NCBI RefSeq assembly: GCF_005503555.1
Contig: NZ_SCNG01000009.1
Location: forward strand, 62,001 to 126,000
DNA length: 64,000 nt
Source: Rudaea sp. 3F27F6
GTDB lineage: Bacteria; Pseudomonadota; Gammaproteobacteria; Xanthomonadales; Rhodanobacteraceae
Direction of reading: 5' to 3'
Made by a program: the position numbers and the translations under genes
Shown here: positions 18,501 through 25,660 of the stretch, piece by piece
Layout: each line of letters begins with the position of its first letter
How positions within the stretch are numbered: the first letter of the stretch is position 1
Notes under the pieces: generated by a model
What the model was told of the DNA's origin: nothing
Database searches by the model: none
The model's input: only the letters and a program-made list of their open reading frames with translations

Positions 18501-18682
18501 CGTTCGATTTCCGACGGCGTGGACCCCGGATACGGCAGGACCACATCAAGGAACGGCGCCTGGAAATCGGGCACGAGTTCGAGTGGCAGGCGAAACGCCG
18601 CGATGAGGCCGACTACCGTCATCGACACGAACACCATGATCACGGTGACGGGGCGCTTCAGGCTGAGTTCGGCAAGAGTCAT
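15578..18682 (-). CDS. RND-family efflux permease (AcrB/HAE-like)
   Basis: A full-length 1034-residue inner-membrane pump: an N-terminal membrane helix starting MTLAELSLKRPVTVIM, two large periplasmic loops, and two groups of membrane helices. In TM4 the motif is GMLVDNAVVVVES, keeping the first AcrB Asp (D407) with Asn at the second; in TM10 VVVNNGIVMIVHI replaces the AcrB lysine region. This VDN/VNN pattern marks the SwrC-type subgroup. No adaptor is fused or adjacent except the HlyD protein at 20857. It follows the peptide exporter by 21 bp on the same strand, so a role in peptide export or self-protection is possible but inferred. Confidence 0.9.
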   Translation of the reverse strand: MTLAELSLKRPVTVIMVFVSMTVVGLIAAFRLPLELVPDFQAPFLDVVLPYPGSTPSEIERTITRPVEDALATLTGVQRISSLSSADSSQISLGLKFGQDTSLKAIEALGKIDAIRKDLPNDLPRFYVQKYSTGATPVLVLAVSSDRDLTYAYELLDSRLRKPLERVPGIAKVELLGALPREVQIAVSSDRLNATGVSLTDLYQKLSAANFSATAGLISDRGQRLQVRPVGEWQSVDEIRRLVLDASGVRLGDVADVGLRPARADYRLLLDEHPSIVLVLQKERAANIVDVSRAALAELNSITASSDMHGIRVVTLWDAGKSITESLRQLGQAGFEGTLLSIFVLFFFLRDWPSTMMVSLSIPICFIITLGCMQMFGITLNLLSMMGLLLAVGMLVDNAVVVVESIYHFRERYPDRPWYCAVQGTQIVGIAIAAGTLCSVIVFLPLVFGEPNQFKVQLFQIAVSMAIAHLSSWLVAISLVPMLSAKLPPPKFIGRNGLVARMLVRYGRWVGWTLSHRRWTMLGLLLLMVASAIPIGATKVDMNGDSEPSMLHFYYRFNGFYTLDEMNRGIAQVESYLSAHRDAFHIRNMYTSFNEAGQASTDIYLDTGRGEKLDIKKIQQAIRDGMPKLAIGEVLFSGDNGRSDGGNSMGIALIGDSRVALEDLARNVVQVLQQQPSLRDVRTSTGSSNQEIAIHVDRERAKTYGFSANDIARHIAIALRGQQLKDFHGSDAQVPVWLRFAQTDTRSLADLAGFKVRNAEGVEVPLMAMVQAQAVQAPAAIERINRQTSLGIVANRADGKTSDDARRDIERAMSGITLPAGYRWNFGESFDLSEEGTRTMLFNVLVALVLVYVVMCAMFESLIYPAAILTTFVFSVLGIYWFFWITGTVFTFMSFIGVLILMGVVVNNGIVMIVHINHLRHNGLVRRDALVQGAKDRLRPILMTMGTAILGMVPLCFEGASLGGDGPQYYPMARAIVGGLVFSTLVSLLVLPTIYSLLDDMSRWSKCVLADARASRLPQLRSQTAPEGIGGIRD

Positions 18683-18703
18683 CGGTCGATCGTTGTTTGC
18701 AGA

Positions 18704-20860
18704 TCAGTGCCGATCTCGCGAATACGAATGATCCTGGCGATGTTGTTCAGAGAGATCTTGGAGAGGCGGTGTTGCTTCGGCTTGGATGGTCCCGTCTTTT
18801 TCGAGGATCAGTACCCGGTCGGCCATCCTGATTGTTTCCGGCCGGTGGGCGACCATGACTCTGGTGATACGAACGTTGCGCAGCGCGTCGCACACCAGGC
18901 GTTCGTTCGGAACGTCGAGATGGCTGGTCGCTTCGTCGAGGATGAGAACCTGTGGTCGTCGATACAAGGCGCGGGCCATCAGCAGGCGCTGTTTTTGTCC
19001 CGCCGACAGCGTGGAGCCGAGATCGCCGACGATGGTCTGATATCCCATCGGCAGCGCAAGAATCTCGTGGTGTATTTCAGCGATCGTCGCGGCTTCGACG
19101 ACCCGATCGAGGTCGGCGTCCTGGCTGAAGAAATGAACATTCTGCTCGACGGTGCCCATGAAAACCTGGTCGTCCTGCAGCACGGTCGACGCGATCGTCC
19201 GCAGGCGGCTCTTGCCGACTTCCCGAATGTCGACGCCGCCGATCAGGATCACCCCGCTCTCCGGCTCCAACAGCCCGAGCATGAGTTTTATCAGGGTGGT
19301 CTTGCCGAATCCGGACGGACCGACGATGGCGACGACTTCCGCCGGATGGACGATGAACGAGCAGCCGTGAATGACGAAGCGGCCGCCGAGATCGTAGCGG
19401 AAGCTCACGTCACGGAATTCGATCGACGGTGTCTGCGGTACGACGACAGCGGGATTCGGCGCATCGTCCTCGGGCGCATTCAGGGCGACGTCGGCAAGGC
19501 GTTCGGTCTGCAACCGGAGCATGCGGAGCTCGATGAAATAGTCGAGCATCTTGGCGCCGCGATCGCTGAACTGGCCGCTGTACAGGAGGAACACCATCAG
19601 GGCACCGACGGTCAGCTCACGGTCCAGGACCATCGCGATGCCGAAACTCAGCACGCCCAGTCGCTGAAAGCCGGCGATCAGGGTGCTGGCGCCCGTAAAC
19701 AGCACCGTCAACCGTTCGACGTGGACCTTGCTCTGCACCGATTGGAACGTGACGTTGGAAAAATTCGACGCGCGAGATTCCGTCGCGTTCTGCAGCTTTA
19801 TCGTTTGCACGCCGCGCACGGATTCGACCAGGAAGGATTGGACGGAGGCCGCATTTTGTATACTTTTCAGGTTGGCCGATCTGAACGCGCCGTACGTGGC
19901 AATCCTGACCGCCATGTACAAGGCGAATGCTACGAATGGTATGGTCGCGAGCACGGGGCTGTAGATGATCAGCATGGCTGCGGTGACGCAGGCCATCACG
20001 CCATCCAAAAGCGCCTCGACCGACCAGTGGGTCAATGTGTGCTGAATGGTGTTGATCGAATCGAACCGAGACAGGATGTCGCCCAGGCTGCGGTTGGAAA
20101 AATACGGCGCCGGCAAGTTCAGCAAGTGCCGGAACATGTTTCGGCTCCATCCGAATGCAGTGTCGGCGCCCAGTGCGATCAGCGACCAGCTGCGCAGGGC
20201 CGCGAGGCAGGCCTGCAAAACGAGCAGTGCACCGAAACCCAGCGATACCGCCAGCAGCAGGCGGCGGTCGTCGGTGGGTAGCACCTGGTCCAGCAGGATC
20301 TGCGTCGCGATCGGAGCCAGCAACGTCACCGCCTCCAGGCCGAGAGCCAGCGCCAGGATGTTGAACAGCGCGCGTTTCAGGCCGACGATGCTGCCGGTGA
20401 GCGCACCGAGGGAAACGCGGGATTCGCGCCGGCAGCGCTCAAACGTGTCGGCCGGTTCGATCTCCAGAGCGATGCCGGTGAAATGGCGTGACGCTTCGGC
20501 ATAGCTTAGCCGGGAGGTGCCGCCGGCCGGATCGTGTATCTCGACGAACCGGCGTGTCGCACGTGCAAGGACGACGAAGTGGCTCAGGTCCCAATGCAGG
20601 ATGCAAGGCGTTTTCAGCCGCGGCAGGGCGGTCAGATCGGCTTGCACCGGCCGCGTCACGAACCCGATTTCGCCGGCAATCTGCATCAGGTGCGCCAGGG
20701 TGACCCCCTGAAGCGATTGCGGATAGCGCACGCGCATGGCGTCCAGCGTCAGCGGCGAACCGTGGTATTCCGCAATCATCGCAAGGCAGGCAATGCCGCA
20801 TTCGGCGACCTCGGTCTGCCACAGCAGGGGGACGCGTCGACGTTTGAAAAAACGCATCAT
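18704..20860 (-). CDS. Peptidase-containing ABC exporter (PCAT, C39 peptidase + ABC)
   Basis: The 718-residue protein has three parts. Residues 1-130 are a C39 cysteine peptidase with Q15, C21 (VAECGIACL), H94 (DLSHFVVL) and D110 all present. Residues 150-430 hold six membrane helices. Residues 470-700 are an ABC ATPase with Walker A GPSGFGKTT (Phe instead of Ser), signature LSAGQKQR and Walker B VLILDEATSHLD. PCATs cut the leader after a double glycine and export the core, as CvaB and MchF do. The substrate is very likely the GG-leader peptide at 21930-22091. Its ATG overlaps the HlyD stop (ATGA). Confidence 0.95.
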   Translation of the reverse strand: MMRFFKRRRVPLLWQTEVAECGIACLAMIAEYHGSPLTLDAMRVRYPQSLQGVTLAHLMQIAGEIGFVTRPVQADLTALPRLKTPCILHWDLSHFVVLARATRRFVEIHDPAGGTSRLSYAEASRHFTGIALEIEPADTFERCRRESRVSLGALTGSIVGLKRALFNILALALGLEAVTLLAPIATQILLDQVLPTDDRRLLLAVSLGFGALLVLQACLAALRSWSLIALGADTAFGWSRNMFRHLLNLPAPYFSNRSLGDILSRFDSINTIQHTLTHWSVEALLDGVMACVTAAMLIIYSPVLATIPFVAFALYMAVRIATYGAFRSANLKSIQNAASVQSFLVESVRGVQTIKLQNATESRASNFSNVTFQSVQSKVHVERLTVLFTGASTLIAGFQRLGVLSFGIAMVLDRELTVGALMVFLLYSGQFSDRGAKMLDYFIELRMLRLQTERLADVALNAPEDDAPNPAVVVPQTPSIEFRDVSFRYDLGGRFVIHGCSFIVHPAEVVAIVGPSGFGKTTLIKLMLGLLEPESGVILIGGVDIREVGKSRLRTIASTVLQDDQVFMGTVEQNVHFFSQDADLDRVVEAATIAEIHHEILALPMGYQTIVGDLGSTLSAGQKQRLLMARALYRRPQVLILDEATSHLDVPNERLVCDALRNVRITRVMVAHRPETIRMADRVLILEKDGTIQAEATPPLQDLSEQHRQDHSYSRDRH

Positions 20861-21687
20861 TCTTGCCGCGGATGGGCAGCGGGAATCGTGCCGGCGGCTT
20901 CCACCCGGGGAACGAGCAACGCGATCAGGCGTTTGCGCGCGACCGGAATGGTTGCCGTCACGGCGGTGCCCGGCGCCAGCTTGTCTGCGAGGCCACCTTG
21001 TGGTTCCCGCTTGCCCGGCAGTTCCAGATCCACACGGTACAGCGGGTATTTTGTCGGTTCGCCGCGCAGGGCGGCAATCTGCGCATCGCTCGACGCAACG
21101 GAAGCCACCGCAGCGACGGCGGCGTGAATCGGCTCCGAATTCCTTTGTCCGTGGCTTTCCGCGAACAGGTCGATTCGATCGCCTGTCGCAACGACTCTTC
21201 GGACCTGCTCGGGGACCAGAAGGACGACCCGGACCGAGTTTGCTTCGGGCAGAAGCGCAAATGTCGTCGTCGCCGCTTGGACGGTGTCGCCGAGGTGAAT
21301 CGAAACGCGCGCTACGATGCCGTCGATAGGGGATGCGACCGCGACAGTTTTGGTCGAATCAGGGGAGGCTGCGGCGGGATCCTGCGAGATCAGGGCAAGC
21401 ACGTCGCCAGCCCGCACGCGGGCACCCTCGCCGACGAGAATGCGTGCGATGCTGCCGGTGGCACCTGCGCTGGCGAGAACCGTTTGCGTATCCGCCACGG
21501 CTCGTCCGGAGACGCGTACGTACTGCGAATACGAACCGCGCAAAAACACTATCAGGGCGACGAATAGGGACAGGATTGCGAGCAGCGAGCAGGCGCCGAG
21601 CCAGAGGGGCGTCTTTACGCGAATTTCTCCTAACCAGGATTGACGCCTTGCTGCGATGACCTCGGGCCGAAATGGTGAATGGGTCAT
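20857..21687 (-). CDS. HlyD-family adaptor of the peptide exporter (CvaA/MchE-like)
   Basis: The 276-residue protein has an inner-membrane anchor near residues 28-50 (LGACSLLAILSLFVALIVFLR), then SGRAVADTQTVLASAGATGSIARILVGEGARVRAGDVLALIS as the first lipoyl half. A short linker replaces the usual coiled coil, followed by the second lipoyl half ASPIDGIVARVSIHLGDTVQ and a beta-barrel. It should bridge the PCAT to a TolC-type channel encoded elsewhere. The short hairpin matches adaptors of bacteriocin exporters. It overlaps the PCAT gene by 4 nt and starts 116 bp after the terminator following the precursor gene. Confidence 0.88.
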   Translation of the reverse strand: MTHSPFRPEVIAARRQSWLGEIRVKTPLWLGACSLLAILSLFVALIVFLRGSYSQYVRVSGRAVADTQTVLASAGATGSIARILVGEGARVRAGDVLALISQDPAAASPDSTKTVAVASPIDGIVARVSIHLGDTVQAATTTFALLPEANSVRVVLLVPEQVRRVVATGDRIDLFAESHGQRNSEPIHAAVAAVASVASSDAQIAALRGEPTKYPLYRVDLELPGKREPQGGLADKLAPGTAVTATIPVARKRLIALLVPRVEAAGTIPAAHPRQE

Positions 21688-21802
21688 GATTCAAATTGTC
21701 ATTGCGGGGGCGGCGGCCGCGGACAAATGGTATGCGAAAGTCCCGAAAGGTTTGTCGGCGTGCCTTGCGCGGCGAACAGGAACCATACCGTGCATCGCAA
21801 TC

Positions 21803-21830
21803 AAAAAAGACCGCTGATCCCAGCGGTCTT
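21803..21830 (-). terminator. Rho-independent terminator after the precursor gene
   Basis: Read on the minus strand, GACCGCTG, a four-base loop and CAGCGGTC form an 8-bp stem followed by a run of six T residues. It lies about 100 nt past the precursor stop and ahead of the adaptor gene. It would make the precursor transcript short and abundant while allowing only partial readthrough into the export genes. Confidence 0.85.
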
Positions 21831-21929
21831 GTCATTCGAATGCATTCAAGTCGGACGCGGTTGCCGCCGTACGGTTTCGCCGATCAGCGAAGTCGGGAAG
21901 CTGCAATCGGTGCGCAGCGTCGGTGTTTG

Positions 21930-22091
21930 TCAGCCGCCGCCGTCACCGCCGCCACCACCGCCACCGCCGGGATTGCATTGACCGCCAGCGACGACCTGAG
22001 CCAGAGCGTAGTCGAAGGGGCGAATTTCGCCTTCTTCTTTGACTTCCGGCTTGCGAAGATTTTCAAAGAAACGCGTCAATCTATTTTCCAT
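21930..22091 (-). CDS. Double-glycine-leader precursor peptide with poly-glycine core (microcin/RiPP-like)
   Basis: A 53-residue ORF: residues 1-20 read MENRLTRFFENLRKPEVKEE, 21-37 read GEIRPFDYALAQVVAGG, and the remaining 16 are QCNPGGGGGGGGDGGG. GGAG stands 6 nt before the ATG, a good -35/-10 pair lies upstream and a strong terminator follows. The amphipathic acidic leader ending VVAGG fits C39 peptidase cleavage by the adjoining PCAT, releasing a core of 12 glycines with one Cys, Asn, Pro and Asp. Class IIb microcins have Gly/Ser-rich tails, but this core is far smaller and has no serine. I recognise no exact relative. Confidence 0.8.
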   Translation of the reverse strand: MENRLTRFFENLRKPEVKEEGEIRPFDYALAQVVAGGQCNPGGGGGGGGDGGG

Positions 22092-22110
22092 CTCGATCTC
22101 CGGGCTAAAA

Positions 22111-22124
22111 TGAAAACGGTTACA
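22111..22124. promoter_or_regulatory. Possible LacI-type operator (copy 2)
   Basis: TGAAAACGGTTACA lies between the predicted precursor promoter and its ATG, 20-33 bp upstream of the start codon, where a bound repressor would block transcription. It shares 13 exact bases with the site at 13660. Confidence 0.35.
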
Positions 22125-22151
22125 TGCCGGTGCACATTGACCGGCGCTCCG

Positions 22152-22179
22152 ATGTTAGCACGAACATCGCCAGTGTAAA
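22152..22179 (-). promoter_or_regulatory. Predicted sigma-70 promoter of the precursor gene
   Basis: On the minus strand TTTACA (22179-22174) and TAACAT (22157-22152) are separated by 16 bp. Transcription would begin near 22145 and leave a leader of roughly 50 nt. The match to consensus is moderate. Confidence 0.5.
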
Positions 22180-22243
22180 CTGGTCCGAAAGTGAAGGTGA
22201 AATCCTTGCCGCGCCAATGGATTTCGTCGCGGCAGGGGCGTAC

Positions 22244-22519
22244 ATGGTTCACCTGGAAAGCATCTCGCGTTGTTATGGTCTCACCGGACGCCCTGTGCAG
22301 GCGCTTCGCGACATCGGAGTGTTCATTTCCGCCGAACAGTTCGTTTCGATCGTCGGTCCTTCCGGATCGGGAAAATCGACGCTGCTCAATATTCTGGGTT
22401 GTCTGGACCGTCCGGCCGGGGGAACGTATTGGCTGGACGGAGCGCTCGATATCGCTGCGCACGCCCAGCCCCGGATCGACGTCCGCGACGGAAAGATCGA
22501 ATCCGATCATGCCGCCTAG
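22244..22519 (+). pseudogene. MacB/LolD-type ABC ATPase with a large internal deletion
   Basis: The 91-residue product begins MVHLESISRCYGLTG, reaches an intact Walker A (GPSGSGKST, residues 38-46) and LLNILGCLDRPAGGTYWLDG, then jumps at about residue 67 to AAHAQPRIDVRDGKIESD. That ending is the normal C-terminus of such ATPases. The Q-loop, LSGGQ signature, Walker B and H-loop, about 130 residues, are missing while the frame is kept. It cannot hydrolyse ATP as an ABC domain by itself. AGGGG 5 nt before the ATG supports this start. The permease it would serve is at 25657, so either another ATPase substitutes or the transporter is dead. Confidence 0.85.
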
Positions 22520-24401
22520 CTTCGTTTCGCACGGCCTCGTGCTTCTGCTTGCGTGCGCCGCGCCGCGCGAATTGCATGCGCTGGCGATCACGGGGGAGGT
22601 CCGATCCGACGAATCGGCGAGCGTGTTCACTCCGTTGTCCGACGTGTCGCCGGTGGTGCTGCGCCATTTCGCTTCCGATGGAGCACACGTGAGGAAGGGC
22701 GAGGTGATACTGCGCATTGACGCGGCTCAGGCGGCGACTCATTTGCGCAGGCTCGAAGCGGACACCGAACAGTATGCGGCGAGATCGGCGAGGGAAGAGG
22801 CCGATCTGCGGTTGAAGAAAATCGCAGCCGAAATGGATCTGGTCGACGCGCAAGCCGAGTTGGACGCCGCCGCGATCGACGCGTCGATCCCGCGGTCGCT
22901 GCTGTCGCCACTGGATTTCGATCGAAATCGAAACGAACTCGATCGGACGACGCGCAACGTGGCGTTCCGGCAGCAAAAGCTGACCACGGCACAGGCTGTG
23001 CTCGAGAGGCACGAACAGGTCTCCCGTATCGAAATGGAGAAATTGCGAATTGCCCGCGAAGCTGATCGCCTCATCGTTGCCGCGGCTGAAGTCCGCGCGA
23101 CGAGGGACGGCGTGCTGGTTCACGCGTTCAGCAACTGGGCCGGAAACAACGGTGCGCGCCTCGACGAAGGCTCGACGTCGTATCCCGGGCAGCTTGCCGG
23201 CGAAATTATTGGCGGTGGCAAGGTGCACGTTGCGGCCTTCGTGCTGGAGCCCGATCGCCATGCTGTTTCCATCGGCGACCGGCTGTGTTTGCGCTTCGAC
23301 GGATTGCCGCGCAAGCAGGTCGACGGACGGATCCGGCGCATCTCGACGACGTCGGAAGCGCGCCCGGAATGGGGCGCAGGGCGCTATTTCACGTTGGATG
23401 TGGATCTGCCCGAAGGCGCGGAATCGTTCGCCATTGCCGGAATGAGCGTGAGGGCGGAAACGCCGTGCGCAACCGGCCGCATCGGCGTCGCGGACAAGAC
23501 CGGGCCGGTGCTTGCTAACGGTGAGGTGTATCCGCGCGCGGTAACTCCGATCCTGCTGCCGGAAGTCGACGGCATATGGCAGTTCACGATTACCCGAATG
23601 GCGAATGATGGCGAAGCGGTCAAACAGGGCGATCTCATCGTCGCGTTCGATACCGGCGATCTTTCCAGACAATTGATCGCGGGACAGAACGCGCTCGCCG
23701 AGCAGCGGCTCGAGCGTGAGAAACAGCAGCTCGAAATGAGCGAAGCGATGCACGAACAGGATCTGGTCGTTGCCGAAGCCGAAGCCAACGCAACGAAAGC
23801 AGCGCTCAAGACCAACCTGCCGGTGAAATACGTTCCCGGTATCGAACTCAGGAAATTGCTGATCAATCGGCACCGCGCAGAGCAGCGACTCGACCTGTAT
23901 CGCAAGCGCCGCGATACCGTGCTGGCCGACAACGAAGCACAGCGGAAAAGCAAGGCTGCGTCTTTCGAAAGACTTCAGGCCGATCTCGAGCGGATCCGTA
24001 CGACGATTGCCTCGCTGAGCATCACAGCCCCGCGAGACGGAATTTTCCTGCACAGCGTCAACCTATCCGGAAAGAAGCTGGTCGTGGGTGATCCCGTCTA
24101 CGTGGGACAATCGGTCGGTTCCATACCGGACATGGCGACGCTCGCCGTTCGCGCCGCGCTGCCGGAACGTGACTTCGCCCGCGTGAAAAAAGGGCAGGCG
24201 GCGCGCATCCTGGTCGAGGGGGCTGGTGCCAGTCTCGCTGGGTATGTGGAGAGCATCGGCACGGTGGTCCACAGCAAATCCGGTGTCGCGCCCGTGCCGG
24301 TGGTCGATCTGCAGATATCACTCGTCGAGCCTTCCGCGACGTTCAACCCCCATCAACCCGTGCGCGTCGAGATCCTTGCGGATCCGGCGAGTTCGAAGTA
24401 A
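22509..24401 (+). CDS. Tandem double HlyD/MacA-type adaptor, exported
   Basis: After a signal-like start (MPPSFVSHGLVLLLACAA) the 630-residue protein holds two complete adaptor units. The first, about residues 30-325, has GAHVRKGEVILRIDAAQ, a long coiled coil and a barrel ending VRAETPC. The second, about 335-630, has NDGEAVKQGDLIVAFDTGD, another coiled coil with KLLINRHRAEQRL, then ITAPRDGIFLHSVNLSGKKLVVGDPVY and KKGQAARILVEG. Adaptors are normally single units, so the fusion is unusual and may set a defined hexamer from three chains. The ATG at 22509 overlaps the deleted ATPase by 11 nt. Confidence 0.82.
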   Translation: MPPSFVSHGLVLLLACAAPRELHALAITGEVRSDESASVFTPLSDVSPVVLRHFASDGAHVRKGEVILRIDAAQAATHLRRLEADTEQYAARSAREEADLRLKKIAAEMDLVDAQAELDAAAIDASIPRSLLSPLDFDRNRNELDRTTRNVAFRQQKLTTAQAVLERHEQVSRIEMEKLRIAREADRLIVAAAEVRATRDGVLVHAFSNWAGNNGARLDEGSTSYPGQLAGEIIGGGKVHVAAFVLEPDRHAVSIGDRLCLRFDGLPRKQVDGRIRRISTTSEARPEWGAGRYFTLDVDLPEGAESFAIAGMSVRAETPCATGRIGVADKTGPVLANGEVYPRAVTPILLPEVDGIWQFTITRMANDGEAVKQGDLIVAFDTGDLSRQLIAGQNALAEQRLEREKQQLEMSEAMHEQDLVVAEAEANATKAALKTNLPVKYVPGIELRKLLINRHRAEQRLDLYRKRRDTVLADNEAQRKSKAASFERLQADLERIRTTIASLSITAPRDGIFLHSVNLSGKKLVVGDPVYVGQSVGSIPDMATLAVRAALPERDFARVKKGQAARILVEGAGASLAGYVESIGTVVHSKSGVAPVPVVDLQISLVEPSATFNPHQPVRVEILADPASSK

Positions 24402-24409
24402 GGGCGCCG

Positions 24410-25660
24410 ATGTTTCGTACCTGCGCTGTCGTCATCGCGATTCTGCTCGCCGCCGCATGCTCCGCGCCGATGCAGCAGGAAAGTCGGGTCGAAGTCGTGA
24501 CCGCCGGCCCCGCGATCTTGGCAATCGAAGCAATCGGCAGTCTGCATTCCAGCCAAGCTACGCCGCTGATCGTCCCCGGCGAATGGTCGCAGCGGCGGTT
24601 GATCTGGCTGATCCCGGATGGGAGCACGGTTCATCAGGGTGAGGTCATCGCCCGCTTCGCCGCCGACACGGATCAGTTCGAACTCGACATGGCCTTGCTC
24701 GATGTCGAGCGCGCGTCGCGCGAGCGGGCAACGCAGAACATGGAACTTCACGACAGATCAAGCGAACTGGACGTAAGCCAGGCGGATGTTGTCGGCCAAC
24801 TCGCAATCACACGTCGCTATACCGGCGCGACCGACGGCGTGTTGGCGCGTAATACCGTTCTGGAGGCCGTGCAGGACCAGGGTTATCTACTGCGCAAGGA
24901 GCGGGTGCTGACAGACATGCAGCGCCTGTTGTCGCGCCGCGGAGGCCAGGCGATGGCGCTGCTCGACGCGAAGGAGGCGACGTTCGAGGAGCAGGTGCGG
25001 CGGCGGCGGGCGGTTCTCTCCCAATTGGAGGTCCGTGCGCCGCATGACGGGATCGTGGTTTTCGAAGCGGACGGGGCGGGACAAAAACCGCATCTGGATG
25101 CGACGCTGTGGGCCGGCACCAAATTCGCCACTCTGCCGAACCTGCAGGCCATGGAGATCGACATCGCCGTGCCGCAGATGGACGCCACCGCGATCCACGA
25201 GGGACTCGGCGTCGAGATCCATCCCGTGGACGTGCCCCAGGACAAGATCGAGACCCGAATTTCCTGGGTCGCGGCAACGGCCGCGCAGCGTGATCGCGAT
25301 TCGCCCGCCCGCTATCTGTCGGTGCGCGCACCGGTATCTGCCGCCGAAATCGCGAGCCGCCGATGGCAGCCCAATCAATCATTCGTGGCAAGGATCTATC
25401 TGCTGCGCAGCGGACACGCGATTTGCGTGCCGAACGTCGCGATCGGTCGTGCTGGCGACCGCAATTTCGTCAACGTACGCGGGCGCGGCGGCGTGTCGGC
25501 GCGCGTGGTACATGTCGGCGTCCGCGGGCCCAGCCGGTCGGAGATCGTCGCCGGTTTGAATGCGGGCGATGCCGTTGAACTGGCGCCCGCCGGTCCGCCG
25601 GATGCCGTCGTCGATGCGGCCGGATCCGGATCGAGCGCGCGCTCCGGGGTGCGTCAATGA
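24410..25660 (+). CDS. HlyD/MacA-type adaptor lipoprotein
   Basis: The 416-residue protein starts MFRTCAVVIAILLAAACSA, with a lipobox-like end placing a lipidated Cys at 17. It carries one adaptor unit: IPDGSTVHQGEVIARFAAD, a coiled coil around 100-205, LEVRAPHDGIVVFEADGAGQKP, and a barrel with MEIDIAVPQMDATAIHEGLGVEIHP. As the third adaptor protein in the locus it may pair with the permease, whose start it overlaps by 4 nt. It begins 8 bp after the double adaptor. Confidence 0.82.
   Translation: MFRTCAVVIAILLAAACSAPMQQESRVEVVTAGPAILAIEAIGSLHSSQATPLIVPGEWSQRRLIWLIPDGSTVHQGEVIARFAADTDQFELDMALLDVERASRERATQNMELHDRSSELDVSQADVVGQLAITRRYTGATDGVLARNTVLEAVQDQGYLLRKERVLTDMQRLLSRRGGQAMALLDAKEATFEEQVRRRRAVLSQLEVRAPHDGIVVFEADGAGQKPHLDATLWAGTKFATLPNLQAMEIDIAVPQMDATAIHEGLGVEIHPVDVPQDKIETRISWVAATAAQRDRDSPARYLSVRAPVSAAEIASRRWQPNQSFVARIYLLRSGHAICVPNVAIGRAGDRNFVNVRGRGGVSARVVHVGVRGPSRSEIVAGLNAGDAVELAPAGPPDAVVDAAGSGSSARSGVRQ

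Noticed and set aside
21884-22066. 60-residue minus-strand ORF overlapping the precursor in another frame
   Set aside because: Starts inside the precursor gene without an SD and has an Ala/Ser/Arg shadow composition; the 53-residue frame has the GG leader, SD, promoter and terminator.
22386-24053. 555-residue minus-strand ORF opposite the tandem adaptor
   Set aside because: Antisense shadow; the plus-strand frame has adaptor motifs, signal peptide and coupled start.
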